A DNA stretch of 64,000 nt from Morinoia aosen. Lineage: Eukaryota; Arthropoda; Malacostraca; Amphipoda; Talitridae. Location: assembly GCA_030386875.1 (NCBI GenBank), contig CM059566.1, positions 35,624,068-35,688,067 of the forward strand, written 5' to 3'. The translations under genes and the position numbers were made by a program. The notes below the pieces were generated by a model. That model was not told the origin of the DNA and ran no database searches. It worked only from the letters and a program-made list of their open reading frames with translations. This document shows positions 11,096 through 22,689 of the stretch, in pieces (the first letter of the stretch is position 1; each line of letters begins with the position of its first letter).

Positions 11096-13871
11096 GGGCA
11101 AAGTACCTTCTAAAACTTTGAATAACTGAGCTAACGGACTACATTTTCTGCTTTTCTCCTAATCTTTTGTTTCAGTCATAAACATGGATCATCACGATAA
11201 ATTCACCGACTGTGGATATTCATATGGTGACACTATATGGATAAAGTTGCAAATTTTATTTATCAACCATGAGTTTGAAGTTTTTGGTTATTACCCTCAG
11301 ATAACGGTACACGATTAGAAAATATTAGATCTCGTAAACCAATAGCGTCAATGTATGATAAATAAAACTGCGGTATTGTTTCATCAGCTTTTATTGGTTC
11401 ATTAGCTAAGTATTTATTTCGTGGTTCTGTTTTCGCATTTTACCACGTTTTTGCTTAGTCCTGCGCGTTAATTTTTTTTTCGTTTCTCATTCTCAAAAAG
11501 GTTTACGGCTGGCATCGCTCAGGTAAAAAATTTTATAACTCAAATGCGTTGTGAAGAATGTTTTCTGTGATAGAGAAGCGCATGATCCGAAGGGCGTGTT
11601 GATCTGCACGCACGAAAAGTTATGCAAGTAGTATCGAATTTTTTCCTGTAATTCTCTACATTACATAATCGATGATCAAACGCAAGTTGGGATGGGTATT
11701 TGATTCTCTGGGTGTGTGCAGATAATGCGTATTTTGTGGATTTGTAGAGAAGTTAGTGCAAAATGGCAACGTTAGTAACCTTAATTTTGGCTCTACATGC
11801 AGTATCTTTTCATCAAATATCACACCTCTGGTTTTAAACATCGTTTTGTTGTACTGATGTCGGTAAGCTCATAAATCATTCTCTTTAATCCTTTCGAATG
11901 TAAAAACAAATGTAAAACCTCAAACGCGGGCTGAGATGCAATTTTTACATTCTCTACCGATTTTTGAATTTTAAACATTTCAGTAGCTCGTTAAACTTGT
12001 AGAGGTCCGTTAATTATCTTTGTCGCTCAATTCTATTAGCATTCAGGCTCAAAATGATTCGTGAAAATTTTTACAGCAAAATTCCCCCCGCAGTGTATTA
12101 TTAGCACTGCAGGCAGTCAATTCCAAATGAATAGAGTAAGATTAGTTCTAAAAAAACTATTAGAAAACTATTCTGTTTGCGACTATTGAAAAGTAAGCAA
12201 ATACTGTATTATTAATTTGTATTAACAGTATGATGTTTCCTCCCTCTATACTTTAAAAAACTTTGGTTACTATTGCAGAATCGCTAATATGTGTCAATGT
12301 AAATAGAGTTCTACGTTCCATAAGGCGTTCGTATCGACATCCGCAGTCTTCCTTCTCTGAGCGATATTCCTAAGCATTTAAACATAGGGTAAACTACCTA
12401 GAGAATATATTTCGTGTTTTACCCCAAATATTCTGTTAAACCATTGACATGCCTGTTAAAATCTCTATGATGGTTTAAATACCAATTGAAGAAATTCATG
12501 ATGAGAAATATTGGAAAAGCGATGTTGTGACTAATTTCATGCATCAACTTCATTTAAAATGTACGAAAATGTACTTTTTTCTTTCTTCCACCAGAGGATA
12601 TATGGCTGCCGGTCAGAAATTCACGTTCTTTCATCAATCAAGGTTTTCTGTTTCTGACTATTGAAAACATGTATTTTTTAAAATTAAAAATTGAATTTGA
12701 GGTACATTATTCCAAAGAATTACGGCCATGTATTAATTTTCAGAATATTCAGAGAACCATTAATATGCTGCTGCAGCGTTAAATATTGCTCAATCGCTCA
12801 AGTTTTCAATTTTTTTCAGCCAGTTTAATGTGCGTTTGAGATAAGAATAAGTAAAATAGATCAAATCCAGATTAAATAGAAATTGTGAACGTTCGAATAA
12901 AGTTTACGAAAGAAAACCAAGAATAACCCGCATTTATGCTGGCTCACAAGAAGATGTGTATAAAACTCACCAGTGAAATTTGTGTAAGTAATGATTGTCC
13001 TGGTGTAACGCGTGAGGTAGTAAGCGGTGAATAAATAGTTAATAAATGTCTCTATGATGGGTTATTAGAATTTTCATTTTTTTCTGACCACTAAACTCGT
13101 GAGAAACGGATATTTAACAGGCTTGAAATATCATTGAAATATTTTCACTGGGAAAAATTGTACACGTCATTGCATCGAAACTTCAGTCATGTATGTAGTT
13201 GCCACGAATCTGGAAGTAATAAAGTATGGACAAGAAAAAAACACGTATTTTTCACTGATGTAATACGAATATCAGGCTTTTGAGTAAATAAATAAATTTT
13301 GAGAGGGAACGAAATGCCCAAAATGTGTAGTATACATCATACATTTAAGTTAGGACTAATTTCTTCTCCCACACTACAAGTATAGGGTAAAAGGAAATCA
13401 ACTGGATGTCGTTAATGCATGTTGACACCAGTTACCTTAGCTGAACACGTGATAACTTCTTGACCGAATATTCAGCAAGGGACCAAATTTTAGTTGCTAG
13501 TTGTCCCAGCCAGAGCGTTGAAGCTGCAGTGAACTGAAATTTGATGCTCTATACGTGCAGTTTGTGTCGTAAATACGTTGACGGCATGCGAAAGCGAGTG
13601 CTCTGTTAGTTTACTCTACATTTTTTATACGCAGTGAAATAAGAATAATGTTTTCAGCTGTGCTTTTAACTTTTTTCCATGGCCCAAACAACAATGTTTG
13701 ACCCGATAGAATCGAAAGAGTTTCAAATTGAGATTGACGGAGCCCTTAATCTAACTTAGCGTTAAGACATTAACCCCCTCAATATGGCTTCTCAGAATTT
13801 CTCAAATTGAAATTCAGTGAACATAATCTCACACGCAGGGAGATTCTAAACTCTACTGTAGGATCTTCCTC
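11096..13871. other. Long featureless stretch downstream of the acidic-protein gene
   Basis: AT-rich with no supported exon or repeat. The 3' UTR of the minus-strand gene should occupy its right end. TATAAA on the minus strand at 13629-13624 is a possible variant polyadenylation signal. Confidence 0.4.
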
Positions 13872-16283
13872 TTACACCAAGCGACGCTGGAGACTGTTGC
13901 TCTCCTGGAAATGAACCTGGCTTCCTCGCTGAAGAGGATCGGATTTTGGCTTCTCAGACTCCTTCACTAAAGGCTTAGTTAAAGAGTCGCGGGGCTTTTG
14001 TTCTTGGGCTTCTTTTTCCGTGGTGGATTCCTGCTGAGGTTCTTTGCCTGAAGCAGGCGAAGCAGGTTCTTCATCTTTGCCCTCTTCTTCCTGGGTTTGA
14101 GGAGCGGCAGTCTCATCCTCTCTTGTCACAACGGGCTTCTCATCATCTTCAGGTGAGATGGTGGTCACTTCGGAGTTATCCTCTGAGTCTCTTTGCATCG
14201 AAACCCAGTAGTCACCACCTGAAGATGGCTGCTTTTTTGGCGCGATGGCGGCTTCGTTTGCTGGAGCTTCCTGATCCTGTGACTCCAGTACTGGTGTGGC
14301 ATCGGTAGCGGCTATTTCGTCTCCTTCTTGCTGATCGCTGGAAGAAGCAGCGTCTTTTACAACCGCTGGCTCTTCAGGAGCATCACTTGCTGGTTCTGGG
14401 TTATCAGCTGCAGCTTCTTCTGCCTTTTCTTCATTATCTGCCGTTTCTGGGCCTTCGGTTATTTCCACAATTTCTATCGGTGCAGTGTCCTTGAGTGCAA
14501 CAGCAGCGTCAGACTCACTGTTATCTTCCACTTCAACTATTTCAATTGGTGCCGCGAATTTGAAGTTCTCTTCCTCCGGTGATATTTCTTCTTCTGCTGG
14601 AAGTTCTGTCACGGTAGATTCTTCGGTTTCACTACGAAGAGGAACAGGTGTTGCTTCCGATTCTGACTCTTTTTCATCAGCTGCTGGGGCTGCTTCTGGG
14701 AAACTGACTTTTACTTCTTCTACTTCACTCGCAGAAGCTATCATTTCTTCTTCGGTATCAGGCTGAAGAGTCGTTGAATCTTTCTCTTCTACTGCGGATT
14801 CGGCTCTGGTTTCTAGATTAGAGGATTCAGTTTCTGGAGCTAATGTAGTGGAATCGTCTTCATCCAGGATAGTCTCACTGCGGAACAGAGAATGACTGGA
14901 AATTTCCTCTTCTGCTGCGTTTTCAATCTGTGCTTCAGTGGTACTTTCTTCTCTTAGGTCCACAATTTCGGTGACTGCCTCTTGAGCTTCTTTTCTCAAA
15001 GTAGAGTCGTCAGTCGTTTCTTGATCTGAAGGTTCGACATCATCAGCTGCAGGCTGGGCACCTGATTGAGATTCAGCATCTTTGCCTTGGCCTGAAGGAA
15101 TTTCAGTTACGGCATCACTTTCCTCTGCTTCAGCCGGAGACGCGTCTTGTCCAGATTCCGCATTTTCCTGATCAGTTTCGCCTTGCGAACTCGCCGGACT
15201 GTCGCCCTCAGCTCCTGCTTCTCTCTCGCTGGCTTCTTTTTCTGATTCTGGTGATTTTTCCGTTACATCCCGAATGATAGCAGCTTCGAGCACTTTTTCC
15301 GCTTCTGGCTTAGCTTCATCAACTGCCTCGGGAACCTGTGTTGAAAGTTCGACATCTGGGACAGCACTTCCTTGCTCGGGTGCCTTTCCTTCGTTCCTTA
15401 CGATGGCAGGAGAAGGATCGGCTTTGTCAGCTTTTGGGGAAGCATTTGAAAAGCTTCCTACTTGAGGGATGGGACCTGGAAAAAAGTGAATTTGATTTTA
15501 GGTATTGCGTGCTTTTGGGATGAAAATTTAAAGTAAATAGGAAAGAAATCTAGTGTTTCCTGCTTGAGAGATGGGACCTGGAAAAAAGTAAGTTTGATTT
15601 TAGGTATGACTTAATTTTTGAAAGAAAATTTACATTAAATAGGAAAGAAATCTAGTGTTTCCTACTTGAGGAATTGGATCTGGAAATAAGGGAATTTGAT
15701 TTCAAGTATTGCTTACTTTTTGGATGTAAATTTAAAATAAATGTGAAAGAAATCTAAGAAACAGGTGCTCTAAACTTTTGTTGCCTTCAGAGATGTTAGA
15801 AACAAAATATATTCAAGTTAATCATGATAATTTGTGTAAGTCACCAAAAGAGGCTGCAAATACTTGAATTTTAAGCAAAGACGTAAAAACAATTAATTTG
15901 GGTTCATTATTGATCCCGGGAAAGGAATACAAATTTTTTCCACCATCAAACGTATCTGAACAATAGAATTTTCTTCGAAGAATTTCATTTTAAAAGTAAC
16001 TGTATAACTAAATTTTCCATGTTGGAATTTTCTCATCTTGCAAACTTTAAATTGGAATACTCCTAAATCAATCTTCACCTTTTCCAACTGGACATACGTA
16101 ATCTCAGAATTTTAAAACAGGTCCATTAGTAGATGTCTTATAAAGTGTCTTCATTTATTTTCAAGTACTGAGTGTCACAAAATCATTTGAATTAATGGTT
16201 TTAAATTTGTTTAGCTTCTTTAACTTACTTTCAGTAGTCGATGCCACGAGCAGGAACAGGATGAGCAGTTTCTTCCCCACCAT
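13872..16283 (-). CDS. Secreted, highly acidic, cysteine-free protein (552 aa), two coding exons
   Basis: Coding segments are 16283-16229 and 15475-13872 on the minus strand. Exon 1 starts with ATG at 16283 and encodes MVGKKLLILFLLVAS, a basic start followed by a hydrophobic core typical of a signal peptide. It ends at a consensus donor (A|GTAAGT, 16228-16223). Exon 2 begins after a pyrimidine-rich tract and CAG at 15476. The split codon becomes Ser19, and 55+1604 nt gives exactly 553 codons with one terminal stop, which strongly supports the join. The mature protein is dominated by Glu, Asp, Ala, Ser, Thr and Pro, has no Cys, a single Trp, an early N-glycosylation sequon (Asn29-Ala-Ser), two APIEIVE repeats (about residues 327-333 and 350-356), two DSTTL repeats (about 226-254) and a basic C-terminus ending QRRLV. 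It is probably intrinsically disordered and exported. A CAG just before the ATG (16290) suggests an upstream 5' UTR exon. I recognise no family. Cuticle, salivary or extracellular-matrix roles are possible but only guesses. The coding DNA is clearly richer in G+C than its surroundings. No AATAAA is evident just downstream; TATAAA lies at 13629-13624. Confidence 0.8.
15459..15700 (-). repeat. Tandem triplication of the intron 3' end and exon 2 start, 102-bp period
   Basis: Three copies of a 102-bp segment run from the first bases of exon 2 into the intron. On the minus strand each holds a T-rich tract, an AG and the start of exon 2: the acceptor in use begins the exon at 15475, and its copies would begin exons at 15577 and 15679. 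Copies 2 and 3 have diverged, and I see no donor after their exon-like starts, so they are probably inert decoys. Confidence 0.75.
15476..16228 (-). other. Phase-1 intron of the acidic secreted protein gene
   Basis: This 753-nt AT-rich segment separates the signal-peptide exon from the main coding exon. The donor is GTAAGT at 16228-16223 and the acceptor is a T-rich tract ending CCAG at 15476. Its acceptor end lies in a three-copy tandem repeat (see 15459-15700). The rest, including a 64-codon open frame at 15893-16087, shows nothing convincing. Confidence 0.75.
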
Positions 16284-16289
16284 GTTGAA

Positions 16290-17169
16290 CTGTAAACAAA
16301 TGAAGGCATGTTAGAAAGTCGGTCGGTTCAACTCTAGAAATTGCGTAACATAATCATAACAATTATTCGAAGGTTAATTACAGCTGCTCCGAAATAGCGT
16401 AACAAAATCATTACAGTTATTCAAGGGATAATTATAGTCGGTCATTGACAGTTAGAATTTAGGTTTGGTGTTTTGGCCTTAAAAATATCAGAAGGGTAAA
16501 AAATGTGGCTGTTAAAATTGTCTCAATCGTCTAGACAGGAGTTTGGCCACACCACGACCGAGTTGCATTTTCGTCTTCAGACGTCTGGGAACTGTTTTTT
16601 TACGCGAATGTTAGCGATTTTGCGGTTGCTCCAAGGTTGTAAATAAAAGTTTAGCACTGAAATTATTTCCTGATGTCACTTCGAGGTTCGTAAGCTCGTT
16701 TTTCCTCAACCAGCTTCACGATTTTTTGAACCGGCTTTTGCGATTCGAAGTCCGCGAAATTGACTTATTGAGCGGCGATTTTTTCCTTTGGCGTTTCTGC
16801 GGCGACTTTTAACCGCGCTTATTTAACTGGAACCATTGTTTTAATTTTTTTCTGACAAGTCTCTAACCGAAATTTTTTTTTTCCTGTTGACGACCTCAAA
16901 TGGAAGTTATCGCCCGGAATTGCAGTTTATTTTGTGGGTGTTTCAAGCCGGTAAATTATTTCTTTTTCCAAGGAGTGCCAGGACTTGCGGCGATCCTAAT
17001 GACCCTGTTTGAGGTTTCTTTATGAGGCTCAGACGATGCCCAGCCGACGACTTCAGCTGAGATGAGGAGGCTGCCTCAAGGACAAGTGGCCTCTGTCTAG
17101 GCTGAGGTCAACGGCATTCTGCTAACTTCGTGTTGTGACCAACGGAACGAAATAGTTCAAGTTTCGCTT
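16290..17169. other. Upstream region of the acidic-protein gene
   Basis: A minus-strand CAG at 16292-16290 directly before the start codon suggests that this begins as a 5' UTR intron. An upstream exon or promoter could not be located. A short GC-richer patch lies at 16990-17120. Confidence 0.35.
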
Positions 17170-17500
17170 TATTGAACAGCACAAAAGTGGATCATCAATG
17201 TTTGGTTCTTGTAGGTACTTTGTATATTAGAAATTTCACTGCACTGATCATCGGAGAATTGATTCACCAATGTTCAGTTCTGTAAGATAGTTTGAATATT
17301 TGAAGTTTTGCAGCATTAAATATAAGAGAATTGAATCATTAATCAATACTTTGTTCTAGTAGGTACTTTGAACATTCTGAAATTCACTGCGTAGAACATC
17401 CGGCTATTAAATCACTAATGTTTAGTACGGTTAGGTTCTCAGAATATTAGAAACTTCACTGCAGTGAACATCAAGGAAGTGTATCATAAATACCTGGAAC
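17170..17500. repeat. Degenerate minisatellite, about 80 bp x 4
   Basis: Units share ATCA(C/T)(C/T)AATGTTTAGTTC, TAGGTACTTTGAATATT-like and AAATTTCACTGCA blocks. It lies upstream of the acidic-protein gene's first coding exon. Confidence 0.65.
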
Positions 17501-17689
17501 ACTGAGGTGCTACTGATGATACAAGTTACACCGCACCATAATGAAGGACCAGGAATGAAAGATACTCTAAGGAAATTTTAAACTTCAAGCAGAAAGGAAG
17601 AAAATGGTTACCAGAGAACTATGAGGTACATCGTTTACAGCACCAGTTCAGAGCAGCTGTCATGAATTGAGTACTCGGCAAATGTCATA

Positions 17690-18058
17690 AATTGAGGTTG
17701 AGTACTCACAGCAGATGCCATAAATTGAGTACTCTGCAGATGTCATAAATTGAGTACTCTGCAGATGTCATAAATTGTGTACTCAGCAGATGTCATAAAT
17801 TGAGTACTATGCAGATGTCATAAATTGTGTACTCAGCAGATGTCATAAATTGAGTACTCAGCAGATGTCATAAATTGAGTACTCAGCAGATGTCATAAAT
17901 TGAGTACTCAGCAGATGTCATAAATTGAGTACTATGCAGATGTCATAAATTGAGTACTCAGCAGATGTCATAAATTGAGTACTCAGCAGATGTCATAAAT
18001 TGAGTACTCAGCAGCTGCCATAAATAGAGTATTCAGCAGATGGCACAATTTGAGTAAA
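17690..18058. repeat. Minisatellite, 25 bp x about 15
   Basis: Unit GAGTACTCAGCAGATGTCAT plus AAATT. Substitutions such as CTCTGC and CTATGC mark subtypes. Confidence 0.9.
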
Positions 18059-19044
18059 AATTTGGTTTCTTTGCCTGAAGAAAAACAAATTCCAGTCTTC
18101 AATGCCCAGAAGGTAATATGCATTTTGTGCTCTCGGTTAACCAAAAGCTGAAAGCGTCATCATCCGTCCCAAAAAATGTCCTTTAGAGTAATATGTATCG
18201 TGAAAATTGTAATCATCAAACGTGGAAAATTCCCATCAATCACGTGTAGGTAGTAAAATTTTTGTCTCCTAAGTCGAAAAATAAAAAAAAAACTGATGAA
18301 ACTTCATTAAGTAAAATAGCGAATAAGGGCTAAGGTGAAATCGTGAAGCACGTTTAAAGATAAAAACAAGTAAGAATTTCACTAAATGAAGCAAAGAGAG
18401 ATTTACAAATGCCAAGGGTGAAAGGTAAAATGAGTTTCTTATATCTGATTTAAAATGGATGACGACGAAATTATCCGATCTAATACCAAACTGAAGAGTT
18501 GTTTTAATATTCTGCAACAATAACCCAGCCTAAATTTTTCGCCGCCTCCATGCATGTTTTTCGCTGCCCGAATGATAAAATCGCTTAGGCGGCGAAAAAA
18601 TGCAGGCTCGAGCAAAAAATTTAGACTAGGAAGAAGGTAAATGTATTTAGAAAACTAGGTTTTATGGGAGAATTTACGTTGTTAGTTGCTTTCGAACATT
18701 ATTATTAGACCATTCGAAAACCAATTTCACGTTAATGTTTGAGCATTAATGAGAAAGCATCAACCTTTGAGCAGCGAAAGCTGAGTATTTGCAAAATTAA
18801 ATTTAAACATTCATATTTGGCTTCAGAGCATTAGCATTTAAGCATTTAAATATTTGAACCTGCATTCATTAACATATGAGTGTATGGCTTTTGTAGTTGG
18901 AGAAGGAGAGTTTTCTCATGAATAATGCAGCATTTCGTAGCAGTGTCGGAACGAGAGTGCAAAGCAGCATGGGCTTCGCTCAAGGCAAACTAGAGACCCT
19001 GAGTGTGTGTGGTCATAGAAAAGTTCCATAAATGACTTCAAATT
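18059..19044. other. No feature except one MITE
   Basis: Outside the MITE at 18524-18630 only AT-rich unique sequence. GCATT(A/T) motifs recur irregularly at 18740-18880. Confidence 0.4.
18524..18630 (-). mobile_element. Small MITE, CCCAGTCTAA family, copy 2
   Basis: Reverse-complement relative of 6057-6164, 107 bp, with ends CCCAGCCTAA and TTAGACTAGG, now imperfect. Internal GGCGGCGAAAAA modules are conserved, while ends and spacer have drifted. Confidence 0.7.
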
Positions 19045-19868
19045 TCTTTGTGCTAGCATCGCGCACCAAACGTACTGAAAAGTACAACAAATTACGATCA
19101 TCGCGCACCAAACGTATGGAGAAGTATTACAAATTACTGCATCGCGCACCAAACGTATGGAAAAGTACAACAAATTACGAGCATCGCGCACCAAACGTAT
19201 GGAAAAGTACAACAAATTACGATCATCGCGCACCAAACGTATGGAGAAGTATTACAAATTACTGCATCGCGCACCAAACGTATGGAAAAGTATAACAAAT
19301 TACTGCATCGCGCACCAAACGTATGGAAAAGTATAACAAATTACTGCATCGCGCACCAAACGTATGGAAAAGTATAACAAATTACTGCATCGCGCACCAA
19401 ACGTATGGAAAAGTACAACAAATTACTAGCATCGGGCATCAAACGTATGGAAAAGTACAACAAATCACTAGCATCGCACACCAAACGTATGGAAAAGTAT
19501 AACAAATTACTGCATCGCGCACCAAACGTATGGAAAAGTACAACAAATTACTGCATCGCACACCAAACGTATGGAAAAGTATAACAAATTACTGCATCGC
19601 GCACCAAACGTATGGAAAAGTATAACAAATTACTGCATCGCACACCAAACGTATGGAAAAGTATAACAAATTACTGCATCGCGCACCAAACGTATGGAAA
19701 AGTACAACAAATTACTAGCATCGGGCATCAAACGTATGGAAAAGTACAACAAATCACTAGCATCGCGCACCAAACGTATGGAAAAGTATAACAAATTACT
19801 GCATCGCGCACCAAACGTATGGAAAAGTACAACAAATTACGAGCATCGCGCACCAAACGTTTGACACT
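19045..19868. repeat. Minisatellite, about 41 bp x 20, with higher-order structure
   Basis: Unit CATCGCGCACCAAACGTATG followed by GAAAAGTATAACAAATTACTG. The rare variant ATCGGGCATC occurs at 19431 and 19720, 289 bp apart, so a seven-unit block has been duplicated. Confidence 0.9.
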
Positions 19869-20659
19869 TCCCATTGAATTAGGCCACGTCACATGAAGAT
19901 GATTATTTTAATGTTTTTCAACTTAAATATTTTCGGGGTCATTAGTTTACTAAGCAGACTAGATAATTTTTCAGGCTAGAAGTTACATACTTCATGTAAA
20001 TGACAGGGACTGTCACTTGTAAGATAGCTGAATAGAGTAATTAAATTTTTAGAGATATAGTCAAATCTTTTAATATACTGCTGAACATTAAATTGTGCAC
20101 GATTTCCGTCAAAATACTTTCATATAATTTAAATACCAACTGAACATTTATAAATGTTTACAAAAAGTTGTGTTCGGACTAATAATTGAACTTTCTGTTA
20201 AGCCTTCTGATTGTTAAACTACTAGTACGTCGAAAACAATTCAAGTCACAAATCTCAACCAAAATTGAATCAAAAGTTATTTTCAAGCACAAACATAGCT
20301 AGGAAATTGCAATTATCAAAAGTAAGGAATTCCCTTCATAGATGTGTACAAAAATATGTACTCAAATTAGGTTGCCAAGTCATGATGAGCCGGTTAATAT
20401 CACAGTTTATTTTGTCAGCGCAAATTTTTGAGAAGCCTGGACTATTTCCCAATGACTAAAAAAATTTCATGAACAAATAACGATGAAAAAATAAAACTCT
20501 CAGCCCATTAAGCATTGTTTTATTATCCGATTACAATTTATTATTGTTTCTCGTGCAATGATGTCAACTTTCTCTAAAAATCGAGTAAAATCTGCTAAGT
20601 CAGAGTAAATTCTCATTTCAACTCAGCAATTCGCATAAAAGATTACGACAGCCAGCTTC
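19869..20659. other. No feature seen upstream of the candidate exon
   Basis: No start-codon exon for the plus-strand candidate could be recognised here. Confidence 0.4.
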
Positions 20660-20850
20660 TTATTGTGGCAAATAAGCTGTTTTCTTCTTTTTCTTGCAGA
20701 TGTAGGTTCTCAGAACGCAAAATTTGGCTGCTTGACAAGTGTTGCAAGTAAGCTGTTTTCTTTTTTTCTTGCAGATGTAGGTTCTCAGAACACAAAATTT
20801 GGCTGCTTGACAAGTGTTGCAAATAAACTATTTTCTTTTTCTTCTTGCAG
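20660..20850 (+). repeat. Tandem copies of a splice-acceptor/mini-exon unit, about 75 bp
   Basis: Units begin with a long pyrimidine tract and TTGCAG, with exon-like starts at 20700, 20775 and 20851. In copy 1 the stretch 20700-20747 is 48 nt, open, flanked by acceptor CAG and donor GTAAGC, with phase 1 at both ends, so it could be included or skipped without shifting frame. In copy 2 the donor position reads ATAAAC and is lost. Copy 3 leads into the candidate terminal exon. A partial copy precedes copy 1. Confidence 0.6.
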
Positions 20851-21011
20851 ATGTAGGTACTCAGAATACAAAATTTGAGATGCAGAGAAAGTCTCGCCAC
20901 TTTCTAACAACACCAGGGCACCTCGACCGCCCGTACTCTGCGACCTCTAATGAACCAGGCAGAGTGCGCACCTCCAGCAATACCGAGATGATAACAACTG
21001 CAGACGGATGA
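20851..21011 (+). CDS. Candidate terminal exon of an unidentified plus-strand gene
   Basis: A strong 3' splice site (pyrimidine tract from about 20831, TTGCAG ending at 20850) is followed by an open frame of about 53 codons, beginning with an incomplete codon and ending with TGA at 21009-21011. The predicted peptide contains VGTQNTKFEMQRKSRHF and ends EMITTADG. It is polar, rich in Arg, Ser and Thr, with more balanced base use than the flanking AT-rich DNA. I do not recognise the family, and no upstream exon with a start codon could be identified in the window. The alternative is a chance open frame beside a minisatellite that copied a splice-like motif. No AATAAA was seen shortly after the stop. 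Confidence 0.35.
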
Positions 21012-21235
21012 TTTAATGTCAAGAATAATGAAATGGTAAGAAGCATGAGAGAGTTAAGGATTTTTTCAATCTTCGGGATGATTCAAGAATGAATGATTGG
21101 TGCAGGTATGTAGAGAGAGCTTTATTTTCATTACAAATTCTACCGTTTCTAACTTGTAGATCGAGTGCGTACGTTGTGACGATTGGTTATACATAATTCA
21201 AGGCTGATTACGGCTTTGGTAATTTTTTCGTTGCT

Positions 21236-21645
21236 GTCGAGTTGATAAAATTTGAATCCCAAAAATTGGGAATATCACTGTCGAGTTGCTAAATTTTGAT
21301 TCCCAAAAATTGGGAGTATCACTGTCGAGTTGCTAAAATTTGAATCCCCAAAATTGGGAGTATCTCTGCTGAGTTGCTAAAATTTGAATCCCCAAAAATT
21401 GGGAGTATCTCTGCTGAGTTGCTAAAATTTGAATCCCAAAAATTGGGAAATATCACTGTCGAGCTGCTAAATTTGAATCCCAAAAATTGGGAGTATCTGT
21501 GTCGAGCTGCTAAATTTGAATCCCCAAAAATTGGGAGTATCTCTGCTGAGTTGCTAAAATTTGAATCCCAAAAATTGATAAATATCACTGTCGAGTTGCT
21601 AAAACTTGAATCTCAAAAATTGGGAAATATCATCCCCAGTTTTCT
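21236..21645. repeat. Minisatellite, about 43 bp x 9-10
   Basis: Unit GTCGAGTTGCTAAAATTTGA followed by ATCCCAAAAATTGGGAGTAT and CAC. CCCAAAAATTGGG is an imperfect palindrome in most units. Confidence 0.9.
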
Positions 21646-22689
21646 AACAAAAAGCAAACTATAGTATCATAGGAAAATTTTATTCATAAATTTTCACACA
21701 CATCTTATGCATATGCATAGTAAAACTTTTTGTATAGCCATGATCTCGAGTGGTTCGAATATTCTACAAATTACCGCAATAGCTTTACAGGACGCTTCAA
21801 AAACAACCAACCAAAGCAACATCGACGAAAATAAAGCACAAATCTCTACGAGGCACCCTAACCTCCTTCCAAAATTAACGTTTTTTTAGGCGAGCAATCT
21901 TTCTTCGCCATCGAAGACGGCACACAAAACGAAGCGTTCATTTGCATCCCGCTGGGACTGGTTTAAGCAAGCATCTACCCGACTTTATCTACTTGACACG
22001 TCCCGTTAGAGCTTTGCCATCTACGGCCTGAGACTTAATCTTTCATTCCGCAGGCTAGTCTCTCTGTCTACACCGTTGACCTGTAGAAGCTCTACCTGCA
22101 CGTCTACGACCACAAAACGGTGAACTGAACTTTGCGCTGCCGGCGGGACCCAACTTTCTGTTTACTCAGACGTCTGCCTCTCATTTGGAGACGCTCTTGC
22201 GGTTGACAAGGCGCGCAAGTTTTCAATGGAACAGGGTTTTAAAAAGTAGATACATTTTTTAAGACGGCTTCGCATTTGGTACGCAGATCGTTGTTTGAGA
22301 ACGGAACTTGATTTTTGACTTTGATGATTATTTCTAGACTTTCAAAGCGTTTCAATAACATGGAATAGAGAGGTGCTTAGTCACTGAAGGTATTCATTAA
22401 TTGAAATTGAGCTTTTGAAAATGTTCAACAACTACCACAAATCTCATTTATTATTTCAACTTTGAGATTTCACATCTTTCTTCCATACCTTGTATGATAT
22501 GTAGTTCGGTTGCGTACACACCTACATGAAAGTATAAATATCGGTCTAGTGGCTGATGACTTAAAGAAACGTTTGTAAAGAGATTTGTCGAAACAACAGA
22601 GAGGCAAATTGGTAGCCGCTATTCACCCTCAAAAATTTTTTTTCAACTCGCAAACGGAATAATTGAACTGAGATTAAAGGGTACTTAGG
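21646..22689. other. No gene supported
   Basis: Contains a GC-richer patch (21890-22215) without a credible open frame. Confidence 0.4.

Noticed and set aside
14123..15523. Plus-strand frames of 60-93 codons opposite the acidic-protein gene
   Set aside because: Shadows of the minus-strand coding exon.
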